DNA of 64,000 nt, from positions 1,238,001 through 1,302,000 of the forward strand of contig NC_135010.1 of NCBI RefSeq assembly GCF_051020985.1. Direction: 5' to 3'. This stretch comes from Nomia melanderi (Eukaryota > Arthropoda > Insecta > Hymenoptera > Halictidae). Positions 36,426 to 49,900 of the stretch are shown here, piece after piece. Positions within the stretch are counted from its first letter, which is position 1; each line of letters opens with the position of its first letter. The notes under the pieces are model-generated. The model was given only the letters and a program-made list of their open reading frames with translations. It was not told the origin of the DNA and searched no databases. Position numbers and translations under genes: made by a program.

Positions 36426-39400
36426 CTGCTCAATAATTTACTTCACTGTATTTTTTTATATGTTCTCGGTCTAGCTTCGTTTTATTGCAAATAACCGACA
36501 AATATTAATAAGATAGCTTAGATACATACTTTCAATATGAAACTGGCTGTCGAACTTTTCGCGATGGGACTTTGTGCCGAGGACGGATGAGTATGTCCAT
36601 GGCCATGAGTATTGAAGTAGCCACCAGCTTTCGGTTTTAGGTGGCGATTGTACATTTGCATATGCACGATCTTCATGTACTCGATTTGTGCAGCTAAATT
36701 CTGAATTTCCTCCTGTACCGTACGGTATAAACATGTGTAAACAAGATGAGACGTTTAAATTGAAATAACAAAATATTTTCGTCATTTACAATTATGTACA
36801 ACAATTTTTCATGGCAAAGTTGCACTGCTTTAAGAGTTATATGTAACGATAAAAAAATTTGTTTCAAAATCATTCATCTATAAAACTTCAAACTCATCGA
36901 TATAGATGCACTGATTGATTCTTTATAAATAACACAACTGCAAATTTTATACAGAGATTCTTCGGACTAATGGAACCATATTTTGATAATAATATACTGA
37001 AAACATGTGTGCATGTACATGTTACAGTTGATATAATAAATACGGTTTGTATTAATAATAATCGGCCATTATTAATAATATCTGTATCTTTTGGTAAATA
37101 TAAATAATAAACTGTAATAATTATATTTACCGGTAATTATTAATAATTACTTGCGTAGCTTGGTACACCTATTAAGAACATTTTTTCACTATTTTCTACT
37201 ATCTATGAACAAATTTATACTACATTGTATTACACCACATTTAACGTGGTTATAAATTATTTCTTTGTTTGTGTACAGAAAGAAGTTTTAACAAAATCAT
37301 TTTTACTGGCAAAACTACACTACAGAAAATAGGATATTGTTTCATAAATTACTACAAAACAAAAATTGTATATATATTTGATCATAAATTACTTATTTAT
37401 GTGTACAGAAAAGTTTTGACAAAGTAATATTTTATATAAATTAATACAAAACACAAATTGAATATGCGTGGTATTTTTCCAGTCCTTTCCTGACATTTAC
37501 CAAAGATAGTTTTGAATTATTAATAACGGTTGATTACCGTTGGTATAAACCAATTAATCACTAGAACTATAACATATATACGAAAAGTTATTAAATATAT
37601 TAAGAAAAATTATTTACATAATATTTAATTTGTATATATGTTACTGTTCTATTAATTAATCGCTTTACACTAACAGTAACCGACCATTATTAAACTAAAT
37701 ATAATGTAAATAATTTTTTTTATTAAGAAACATGAATGTTGTTAAAAAGTTGGTAATGATTTACAAACGGGGCTCCTTCACCAATTTTAACAATAGAACT
37801 ACCGAATATTTATTGTGATTGATATATAATCTTTATAAAGATTGTAACAATACATTTTTTTATAATTTCTTCAGATATTACTTGTAGTATTTAGGTGAAA
37901 CTATTTATTGTCGAAATCATTTCGAATAATGAATACTTTTCAAATATCAATAATTGTGAAAAAAAATCTATAACCCGTCGTCTTGACGGACACAGTAGTT
38001 CTAATGTTAATTACCTCAGAACGTATTATCGCGGACGCGATTTAAAACAATTCTTCTTTATACACCTTAAAACTTAGAAAATTGCGTGAGAATGATTTAC
38101 CTTAAGTTCTTCATTCTCCTGAATTAAATCCGTTGTTTCTTCAGGTAGCAAGCCTGTTCCATTTAATGAAAAACTTGCCGTAACTCCGCGCGCTCTCGCG
38201 CGGCTGTCCCATTGATCTCCCTGACCTCGCAATACTCGAATTACCTATAATTTGTAAATTATGTTACAATCGATAAAAAAAATCGAAAATATGCGTTTAA
38301 GAAAAGTTTTGTATTACATAAGCTGTTCATCAAATTTCACGTACATAAATAAAAAGTATGTCATACCTTGGGACCAAACACAAGGAATATGGTTACGGAA
38401 GTAGAAAGTTGTGTACGTAAGAATCCCAACAGATACTTGATATCCGGCCCGGCATGAGGGAAAATGAAGACGCTGCAAAATTAAAGGATTGAGATTTAAA
38501 GTTAACAATATTACGAATGAACAGTGGCTTCAAAAAGAGTGCTTTCTTCATATCATATTTAGACTTCATTTACTTATTGTAGTTTATAGATGTTCAATAT
38601 ACATATAAATCTTAAAAGAATAAAAATTTGAGAATAAGAATACTCGGAATATTATCAATATTGTGTATAAATAAATAATTTCAAAAGCAATAAGAACTAA
38701 AAATTATGAAATTTTGTGTGTAAGTAGAGTAAGTCAAGTCTAATACATTGCAATTTTTGTGCCGAATTTATCTTTGAAGGGGTAAAGCCATCCCTGAAAA
38801 AAATGCAAATTTTTTCTACCGTGTATTATCTTGAAAATGGAAAGATATAGGCGAAAAAAGTTGAAACGAAAAATACATTGTTTTATCACGTATATAAACT
38901 ACAAAGTAAAATTTTTAAAATTCAAAATACACATTTAAAATTTTGGAAAATTTTATTTTGTGATTTTATATATGCGAAAGAACAATGTATTTTTCGTTTC
39001 AACTTTCTTTCGCTGTACCTTTCCGTTTTCAAGATAATCCACGGGAAAGAAAAATTTACATTTTTTTCAAGGGGTGGCTTCGCTCCTACAAAGTGAAATT
39101 CGACACGAAAAAAATTGCAATGTTAATACATTGCTTAACTTGCTCTACTTACACACAATGTTCATAATTTTTTAAATATCCGGGTCCGATACCTTTCCTT
39201 GTAAGATATTTCATATTTGAAACAATTTTAATAAAATCACAATAACAAATCATAACGTACTTAGAATTTTTGTACAAGAGTGGATTTCAGTAGAATTTCG
39301 AACCAAAGTTTTCTAAAACTTAAAAATTCTATAATTGTTTTGATTTTTCGCAACTTTGTGGAGCCACGCTATATTTTAAATATACTACAGATAAGATCAT

Positions 39401-42400
39401 ACTGAATTGCGATCATGGTTATATTCACAGCTGCTATGTTGTAGATTGCGTAGCTTATTAAACGGGCCTCGTTGAAAAGACTTTCTGCGTTGCGGACGTT
39501 GTAACATACTTTAATACCCCATGCAAGGAACATAATCTCTCCTATAAGAAAAGGATACATGGTTGATTTCTGCAGTTCCTTTTTATCGAATAATATTAAT
39601 TTTAAATATACTTTTTATCGCGTAATTTTAAATAATATGCAGGGAAGAGTGGAGCAATGGCAACTACTTAAGCAACAATTATAATAAAATGAAAATATGA
39701 AATAAAATATTTATTTAAATAAGTGTTTCATAAACCTAAATTATTTATCTATTGGTATAATAAAACAAAAATTGTTTTACATTCATTTAAATAACAAAAT
39801 TTATAAAAATAAAAAAGATATGTTTAACCATAATTGCCCATAGCTGCGGGTAATAGCGGTCACTTTGTAAGCAATGATAATCTAAAGACCATAATGCTTT
39901 TCGCATACATATCCTTCAAGTGAGTTCCACCTGGAATGTTCAGAATGGATATTTTAAGGCCCATAGGCCACAAAAAATGCGACCAAACCATATTTTATCA
40001 TAAAAATATTACCAAATTGGAAACAAATATGGCATTCGTTTTACATTTCGCTTATATCGCTATTATTATTGTCTTGATAATAGATTAATTTCATAATTAA
40101 TAATGATAATAAATGACACATTTTTCTTATTTTTCTCCGTTCTACCTTAATTCTTTTTTTACAAGATTTACCTTTATTGTTTTTTTATTTTATCTTTTTT
40201 CTTCTTTTCTCCCAAACATTTTTTGTTTATTAATAAAATTAAAAATGTAACATGCTGTCTTTATCGACCCCGAGTTATCTTGCCTGTTTATTATCAATTA
40301 TGAAGCAGAAAGAGGAATGTTTAATGGTTCTTCAGCTGTTTGTATTGTATGATCATTTTCAATAAATATAATTGTTTTTCATAAAGTTTCAGCAGTCCAT
40401 TGACCTTCCTCAACTTTCTTAAATCGCAATCTTATTATTCATCAAGTAAAGTTGCCTTTTTAAAAAGAATATGTCTATAACGGCCTAATAAATAACGACG
40501 GTTATGTTGCGGGCAAGCGATCAGCATTGCCCGCACACGCAATAATCGATAAAAATGAATATTAAACATATAAATAAAAAATATTTATATGAGATATTAA
40601 TATAGTCCTTCCTATTTGTAATATATCTGTTAGTAATTCAAGTTAAATTGCAAAGAGGACATCAAAATTAATACTAACTTTTTGGTTCTTTTTTGCTAAA
40701 AACAGATAAAGCTTGTTTTTCTTTGTTCTTGAACAGCGATTGAGTGGCAACCGTGCATACGCGTAGTAAATGGTATAATAAGACGTAAACAAGAAAAATT
40801 GGAAACTTCAGATGCGTCACTTTTTAATAATAATACTGACCATCATTATCAGCTGACCGCGATTACCCTATTCTTCCCTACATTTCATATTTTAATATTA
40901 ATTATTTATATTAGATAATAAATATAGATAAATATATTAAATAAATAATAATATTTATATTAAGAAGTGTTATTACCGATTGCTAAACTATGGTCCCACC
41001 AATTAAAGGAACACTGATAGAATTTTAGACCATACTTGTCCGCTATCACCTCGGCGTACGGTGGTGCACTTAGTGTCCACGTGCCAAGATAAATTAACAT
41101 TACTAATAATATTGGAACCATCCATTGTAGCAACTGTTTGTCGGTGAGTTTGACTTTGTGTGCGCTTTTGACACGGTACGTGAGGGAAACTCTGTGGAAA
41201 AAAAACATTTGAAACTTCATTTTTAATTTAGTCACTTCATAATTGTAAAGGGTATATTTGAAATTGTGATACAATAAAAGAGAATGCTGTTGTGGCTTTA
41301 AAATTAGGAGTGGTATTTAATTAAAAAACTGTTAGGGTGTGGTTGAGCCCTGATTATTTGCACTAGGTGTCGTCTATGATGCTGTTGCGAAGAACCACCC
41401 AAAGATTGCAAACGGCTTTGGGACCGTAATAATTGCAGGACACGTGACGTGGAGTAACACTATTTATTGATTAAATTGTGATTGCACAGAATTTGTGTGA
41501 GCTTGTGAACGCGTGTGTATGTGTGCTTCTATAAAGGAACTTAAACTCTGTTATGTTTTGCTAGTGTCGAACTCTATTCTTTCTCTACTGAGCAAAATTG
41601 TCCTATGACAATATAATGTTCTGTCTATGCTGTCTGTTTCTATTTCTCTCCTAACTGTGTTCTCTGTGTGATATCTATTTCTAAACTCTGCTGTTTTTCT
41701 GTCTGTCGCCAAAAACCTGGAGCCAGAAATCCCCTCCATTTCCTCGTTTTCTCCCCTCCATTACGCCCTGGGCGTTATTTTCTGGAAGGGGAACAGGATT
41801 TTCAAGAGTTTGGAAAAAACCAAACTTGTTCACGTTGATTTTTTCTAAATCATCCTCCGGGTCCTCGGCGTTTATGACATGGTCTGCATTACCGAACCCT
41901 AAATCGTTTTGGACGAGCGTACTAGAATTGAAGATCAAGAAACGGAAAAAAATAAGTTTGTCACGTACCATCTATTTTTGGTGCACAGATGGCACGGGCA
42001 CTCAAATAAAGGTTCAAAGGTAGCTGCCTGCCTGTTCTATGTCGTAAACCTCGTCAAGCTAACTCTAACAAAAACAATTACCAATCATATTTTAAACAAA
42101 ATTTTGAAATATCTATTTTTATATCCTCTTTTATATTGAAATTAATTACGTGCGATTTTATTCTGTGAACAATTTTTCCAACATTTTAAACAAAAATTGT
42201 TATACTATTATAAGGTAATATTTGCTTTTTTTTAAAAATGTAAGCACTTTCATGTATGGTTTCTACTATATAGGTGGATATATAGCATATTCGTTTGCAC
42301 ATTCATAGGCCTTGATATGTTCTTTGAAAGTCATTCAAATTGATTTATTGTTGTTCGAAACTTATCTTTATTGATTATTGCCAAGATTTCTTGTACCGGA

Positions 42401-45400
42401 GTATAATGTCGATACGGTTGCAAACGTGATTCAAAATAATACTATAATCAGTCCAACAAGTTGAATCAGAGGTAAACAAAATGTTCGCGTGCTAAGCAGT
42501 GATACAGTTAGTCACAGAAATATTGGGACATCAGTATAATTTTTGACTTCTAAATTTTGTATTTCGAATGAATATGCAATTGTGTAGAAAAATGAGTTGA
42601 ATCATGTTTTAGCATAATATTTTAACATAGTATTTTAGTACAGTATAAAGAATGTATTCATAAAACATAGATTCATTACTTGTGGTTACGTTAATCTACA
42701 ACAAAAATCTTAAAAATGTCATAAAAATATCGAGACACTTTATCTTACTGTTAGTTATAAAATAAAAATAATACTTCTGATATAATTTACGTATGTTTAC
42801 AAACAAAAGTTCTGCCGATAAGATGTCCTGAGTTCGTGTTACAATTACTTTCGAAAGAATTAGTATTTTTGTGATTTACACTACAGATTTTTTCGTTCAA
42901 TAGCGATTGAACTTATCGTTCTTAATAATATTAAAGATTAGAAGAAAATGCCTACATATCAAGTCAGTTACACAATATTTCTACAGAAATAATACAAGAG
43001 AAAAAGAACAGTTTCAAAACGTATAACGAATATAATTTTTAATAATAATAAATGACCTTAAATGACACATTGAAAGAGATAAGATTTTCAGTTATCTTAA
43101 GATATCTCCCTCATATCCCCCAAACAACGTTCGACAAGACTTTACCGTTGCTCCTCTCACCTTCAACGCTTTTTGAATAAAGTGCATGTCATTTTACTGA
43201 TTTCGACATACTAAATATAAATATCATAGTCGTTTTCGGCGAAAATAAAATTTTGCTATCATTTTTTAAATTTGTACTATTTATTTTAATTTACAGTTAT
43301 AAAGTTATAAGGAGCAGAATGAATTTTTTTTTCTAAGTATATATAACTTCCGCTCAGCCTTAGTTTCCGAGATAAAACCAAAAAACGTGTGTCTATGCAG
43401 ACGTAATTAAAACAACTGCCTGCGCTGTAGTAGTCAACACCACCGTCTGTCAACATTGTATGTTAAAAGAAAATAATATCATAAAAAATTGACGTTTGTC
43501 ATAAGAATCAATGTTTTGAACAAGTTTCTTCCCTGACATAAATAATAGAAATTAGTATTGACGAGACTAGATTCTCTGGGGTAGGGGTGTACCTAAGAGT
43601 GCGTCCACATTTTTACTTTATAATTACCAGAAATTCTACCAGTCTGAACGCGTCGGTATTTTTGGAAATTATAAAGTAAACCCGTACGCTACTCAAACCA
43701 ATCACTATTATTTTTACCAGAGCAGAAAATTGTTCAAACGTAGATGTTTACAAGACACGATACCACATAGAACAGCTTCAAGACATAATAAAGTGCAATC
43801 AGCATGGGGATTCATTATACAGGTTTTTCAATTTTTGGTAAGTTTTCTCAATTCCGTCATATACGATTATCATATTCTAAAGTGAAAGCAACGGTAAAGT
43901 TCAGGTCAACGTTTTTCTCAGATTTTATAAAATGAAATATAATATGTTATTTTATTAAAAGCAGCTCTTCTTTAGAGAGATAAAGAAATCGATTTTCTTT
44001 TATCGCACTTTTTTTAAATGTGATATCGAAGAAACGCGTTTTCAACGTTTCACGCGCTAACTCAGAGAAATAACAAAATCATGGTGATTTAAAAAATGTG
44101 ATACACTTAAAACAGAATGTTAAATACAAGGAAATTGAAGGTATATTATATACAACTGAGATCGATAATTAATATTGTAAATAATGTTTTCACAAAAATA
44201 CGTTTTCATATTATAGAACTTTAAACGCGTCATTTTGAAAATGTAATATTTTCACTCGGTATATATAAAATCTAAAAAGTATCACAATTAGACATATAGG
44301 GTAACTTTGGATGAGATGGTCCAATCTTTTTTGCATTGTCAAATATCTATCTTGGGTCATCCTGTAAATAATGCGGTTTCTTATCTTTCTTTTATTGTTA
44401 AGAATGGAAATAAAGAAAACTTTTTTTTAAAGTAACTATAATGTGTAGACAACTTATAGATAATGAAGGAAAATATATCTCAGATGAAAAACAATCTTGT
44501 ATATCTTCATTTTTAAAAATAAAAGCCATATAAAAAACCGTATTATTTATTGGATGAACTAATATATTTCCAATTATTTTTAATGGTCTACAGAACCTTA
44601 CACAGAGGCCTATTTAACTATCATTTTTATATGTTTTTACTTTCATAACATATATCTCCTTTTTGTTAGGTATTAATGACATCTACGAAGTAACGCTTCT
44701 TTTTAAAACAGTGGACTATCTTTCCTCAATTTACCCTAATTAACTCTTATCGGTATCAAAATTATATTTTGTACAATGAGGCCCAATATACACTATGGAT
44801 AAAATCTCGGTTCGCTTTCGATTCGATCAAACATTCTTCATTCGTTTATAATGTATGGTTCACATTATAAATCGCGGTTCGATCTCAATTCGATTTCGCT
44901 CTATTTTCGTCTATTAAAAATAATAGAGAAGCAAAGAATTTTGAGCGATGCGAAAGTAAACCGATAGTGTGTACCGAGCATATATTTTATCAAAAGTATA
45001 ATTTCATTTAAATTATAATTTTTTATTACAAAATTATCGTGAAAAATGAAATTCCGAAACCTGAAATTTGAGTATTCACTATTTTGCCAATTTACAACAT
45101 AAAATGTGTATTCATTTTATATATACTCATTATAAATCTTTTTTAACTTGTAACTTTTAGACGTTCCACCACTTTAACATTGTAGGGAAATCGTTAAATT
45201 TTCCAAGGTTCGCAGAGCCTTTCGAAAAACAGAGAAGCACTGTTTATCTCTTTAATAGTTAATACAAAAAGTTTAATCAAATACACAATTAAAACTTATC
45301 CCTGTTCCATTCCATTAAAAAGGAAAATTAAGTCGATATATACGTGATTTAGTGAAACGATTATATTGTTTCTGTAGATACTATCTAAAACAGTATTTTC

Positions 45401-46950
45401 CAACCTTTTTTGTGCCATGCCCCACTTAAGCGGTTCTAAAATTTTTATGCCCCCCCCCCCCCCACCCCATGTAACATATACAGGGTGAGCCACCTAACGT
45501 TGCCACCTGAACTATCTTTGATGTTATCTGAAACATTGTCAGATAAACATTGCCATCTTCGCAAATGGACACTCAAAGACGTTCACTTTACGCGGATCAA
45601 ACTATTGCTAATATCTCATTAATTACCAAGTTTAGAATATATGAAGGTCAACAATTTTACACTCAGAATTTGATACTCTATTGATCTATGGTAAAAAAGT
45701 AAATCATTCCACTAAAAAAAAATCAAGGTGGCCTTGGAATCTTTAAGAAAAAAATGACAGAAAAACAGAAATCTTTTTGGCATCATGTGAGCCCCACTAA
45801 ACCATTCAACTTTATCCTTCAGACATTTGACGTATCTTTAAAAACAACAAAGATATTTCAGGTGACACCGTTGGGTGACTCACCCTGTACATAATTTTTA
45901 ATATTATGTTATAATATTTTTATAATATTTTTGCTACTTTTGTTTACGTGCGTAAATATTGTGAAATATATGAAGTGATATTTCAAATTTTAAATTGCCC
46001 TGTGGGGCGACGACCCCACGTTGGAAAACACATAAAAAATAAAACAAATATTACAAATAATTAACACTAAAACTACCGCACGGGTCAAATTGATACACTT
46101 CTGAATTTTTATTTTACAAGTATGTAAATTATGAATGCGTTTTTGTGAACAATTTTAAATTAATCTTGTGTATTTGTACATATACAAGACTAGAATCTCA
46201 ACAAACGTATTGTTCTAATTTTTATAAAAAATTGGAAATAAGTCGTCCTAATTGTTCGGTAGTTTTAGTATTAAAGTAATTGAAACACCCTATACTTATA
46301 TCACATAAACATATTTTTACGTTATTTTTACCGCTCCTTACCGCCATGTTTTCATTAATAACGCCGTATAAGAAATGCAGAAGCCCAGATGTCTCGTCCA
46401 CTTGGTGGCGATACAGGAATACATGTCCAAAACAGGAAATATTGCGGCCATCTGCATGTGAAGGAAGAGATTAAATATAGTATACGACACAATGTTTGAA
46501 TATTTTTCTAAGTTAGTAAAAACAAGTGTAGTAAATTTTATACGTACTTCGAGGTACATAATAGCGCAACCTAAAAGCGTGATGGACAGAAATATCGGTG
46601 AAGCGACCTTGAACACTTTGAGCTTGCGATGTTTATACATATAGGCCACCAACACGATGGTACCGAACACACAGAAAATGGAAAATGATAAAAGGGTGAT
46701 TCTGAAAGTATACATTGGATTAGTTGGTTTCATTTATGTCAAATATAAGTACATTGATTTTCAATTTTATTCACTGAAAGTGTCTTTAAGAAATTACTAT
46801 AAATATGCACATTTGAAATATAGGAATATAATTTTTCAAATGGATTATTACTACTAAAAGTTTTCTTAAAAACTTTCATAGGATTGCATAAAATATGTTA
46901 GTAACGAATAAATTTTTTATATGTATGATGCCTAATGAACTTAATGTAAG

Positions 46951-46983
<33 letters not shown>

Positions 46984-49900
46984 ACATACAGATAATTTCA
47001 AACAAAAAATTAAAGGTCAGTATTTGAAATTTCATATACATGTATTATTTCAAAGTACTACGTTAAAATTACAGGTTTATGTTACTTTAGATTTTTTTCA
47101 TTGTATGTAATAACTTCTTTTATTTAATGAAGTTTGTATCATGAAAAAGAAATTAAACAACGAGAATTTAAACTGTATTATTCTTATGGTACAGGAAAAT
47201 AATTTTAAATATTAGTATACTACGATTAATAATATGCAAATTTTTAAATATTACTTTGTCTAACTTTCATGTGAAGGTAATGCAAAGGGAAAAAATGTAG
47301 AATAAAGTTACTGAAAGTAAAAAATATTTACCTTCACTATTTTTTACATTATTCTCTTTCAAAAAACATTAATATTACAAGTTATCCCAAAATTTTGTAC
47401 GGTACTATATATTTAAATGTTCAAAGATGAATCAAGAAAAAGTAGCAGAAGAGTAATGAAGTTTAATAATATTTGTACGTTGTCTTTATCTTTACAAAGC
47501 CAATGATGAAAAGTATAATTTCTTGCTTAACTACTGTTGGAAATTAATGGCTGTTGTTATTAGTAATTGCAAGATACCCTGTGTGCTATAGACTTTTACA
47601 CAAAAGCGTTTCAAAAATTAACTTTCATCGGGTGAATTGAAATCTTTTCCTACATATAGAAGGGTGTAGTTCCTAGTGCAAAAGTAAACTGTAAGGTAGT
47701 TCTGTCAAATATAGGAATTAGCAGAAATAAAACTAGCCAATAGCGGCTAGACGTGCGAGTCACATGGTCCTCAAGCGTCCATATATAAAACGACTATTCA
47801 CTTGAAATTAACTTTACTAATGTGATTATTGTTTTCAATTTGTTATACATATTTGAACATCCTCCTTAAATACTATTCTTTAAATAAATTCTGTAACTAT
47901 TGATTCATAAATATTAACCTTTTCCTACAATACTATACAACCTTATTTAAATTAATAAAATTCATTAGATCCTATTAATAACCCCTTTTAAATAAATTAA
48001 ATTCTCCTTAAATTACCTTCATTAAATACATTCTCTATAAATTTAAACTGAACACCCTCGAATTCAATTTGCTTTTAAATTAATTCAATTAATAAAGAAC
48101 CAACCTCTTCTCAGATGAACTACATATTACAACTAACTTGTATACGTAATTATATATTAAATTATAATATATACTTCTCTACTGTTTTTACCTAAATGGC
48201 CAATGGTAAGTAGCTAAACACGGTTCAGGCCCTTTACACTTGGTACATCCAGGCGCGCAACGTAAGCAGCGGAACACCTTTGCGTAAGCATCGCTTACAT
48301 TTTCTTGCATCTCTCTCCAAGCGGCTGAAAATATTACCCTCTTTACAAATTCAAGTTTGATACGATAACATGTTTGATAGACGAAACTTTCACCAACCTT
48401 CAACGAGAATTCCATCAAAACCAGACCGATGTTGACTTGGACTATAAAAGCCTTTCCGACATTTGCAGACATACGCGCCCTTTGTCCACCTACTACCGAC
48501 GCCAACATTATTTGCACTCTGATATTCACACTGAAAACCACACCAAATTTTATCATTTTATCAGGATAATCCTTTCAGAAATAATTTAAGCTAAGGTGTT
48601 ACTAAAAATTCTAAAAACCTAGATGCCGAATTTGTTTAAAATTGTAGCAGAATAATGTTTCAGTTCTTTAAAAACTGGAATGGCAAGATCGAAAAATCGA
48701 GGCGACTGTGTTTTATAGTGTATTGTTATGGCACAGTTTAAAAGTGTCTGAATTATTGTTAGTTGTACATTTAAATTATTTCTACTAAGACTTAAAATCC
48801 ATGATTGTAAAACATACATCTCAGTGGAGGGTAAAACAAATTTTACTGAGTTCATTTTGAATATAATTTTAAAGTTATAGTAATATTTTAAAATACTAAC
48901 GCCTGCTTTTCATACTGTGGCATTATAGTTAATATAAAAAGAACATTAATAACTTTTTATATGTGTTATTATAAGAACATTAATAACTCATAATAACATG
49001 ACCTTGAAACTACCCCCAGAACACTGGAAACATTGATATTGTGGTCTGATATAAATAAGAAATGTCATAATTTAACAGTTTTGTGTAATTTAATAAGAAA
49101 ATCAACCTAGTAACAATAATAAAACGACTAACGTGTGATAAACGAATATAATTGTCAATTAATTTTAGTTACGAATTGAATAATTATATTGTATTGATCA
49201 AGATAATTTTAATACACACTTTGAGTATTAACAAATTCTTCGTAGTCATTTTCTTCTACTTTTATAATAGCGGAAATCATTAAAATACTTAATTTAATGG
49301 GCGGTTTTGGTCTTAGCTTCAAAAAATCAATTTTTTGCATTATTTACTTCGTTAAAATTTTGAAAATTAGAAAATTTACGGACACTCTAGTGATCACTGC
49401 CAGTACTTGGACTTATCGTCATGTAAAACTTTAAATTCGTTTTTCTCAAAACACTGTTTTTCAAACTAGTAGAAAAAATATCTTAAAAATTAATCAACCG
49501 ATTTGAATGATTTTGTTTTAAGTTAAAGAATATACTTTACCCCAGATATTGTAGTTTAAATATCTTGAGAATGACCATATTTAATCATTTTTAAATCAGA
49601 TAAAATGTTAAATAAATAACAAAAAATAAAATGTTTACCTTTAAAATGTCAGAAAACTTTTTTTTAATGTTTTTAGGTTTAATTCCCTGGGCATTTCATA
49701 CACTTTAAGAGTATGAATATTGTTGTCTTTTATCTCAGATTTTTAATCGAGGAGCTACAAGTTCCACCGTTTTAAATGAATTTTGTGAGGTTCGTGACGG
49801 AAAGTAGCAGGGATGCTTGAAATATTTGATTATGATATAATATTAAATACTTCTTTGGTAACAGTAGCACAAGTGGACTACCTCAGCTATTGTTATAAGA

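Larger units (their letters stand above)
45391..46033. mobile_element. hAT-like element containing a nested TIR element
   Basis: The left end CAGTATTTTCCAACCTTTTT and the reverse complement of the right end GTGTTTTCCAACGTGGGG, with candidate 8-bp flanks ATCTAAAA and ATAAAAAA, are of hAT type. A poly-C run (45450-45463) lies near the left end, and 45481-45887 is a separate nested insertion. Confidence 0.5.

Noticed and set aside
35933..36436. 167-codon + strand open frame rich in Leu, Ser, Phe and Pro
   Set aside because: It is the antisense shadow of the Lys/Glu repeat exon. The - strand has matching splice sites and phase with the receptor gene.
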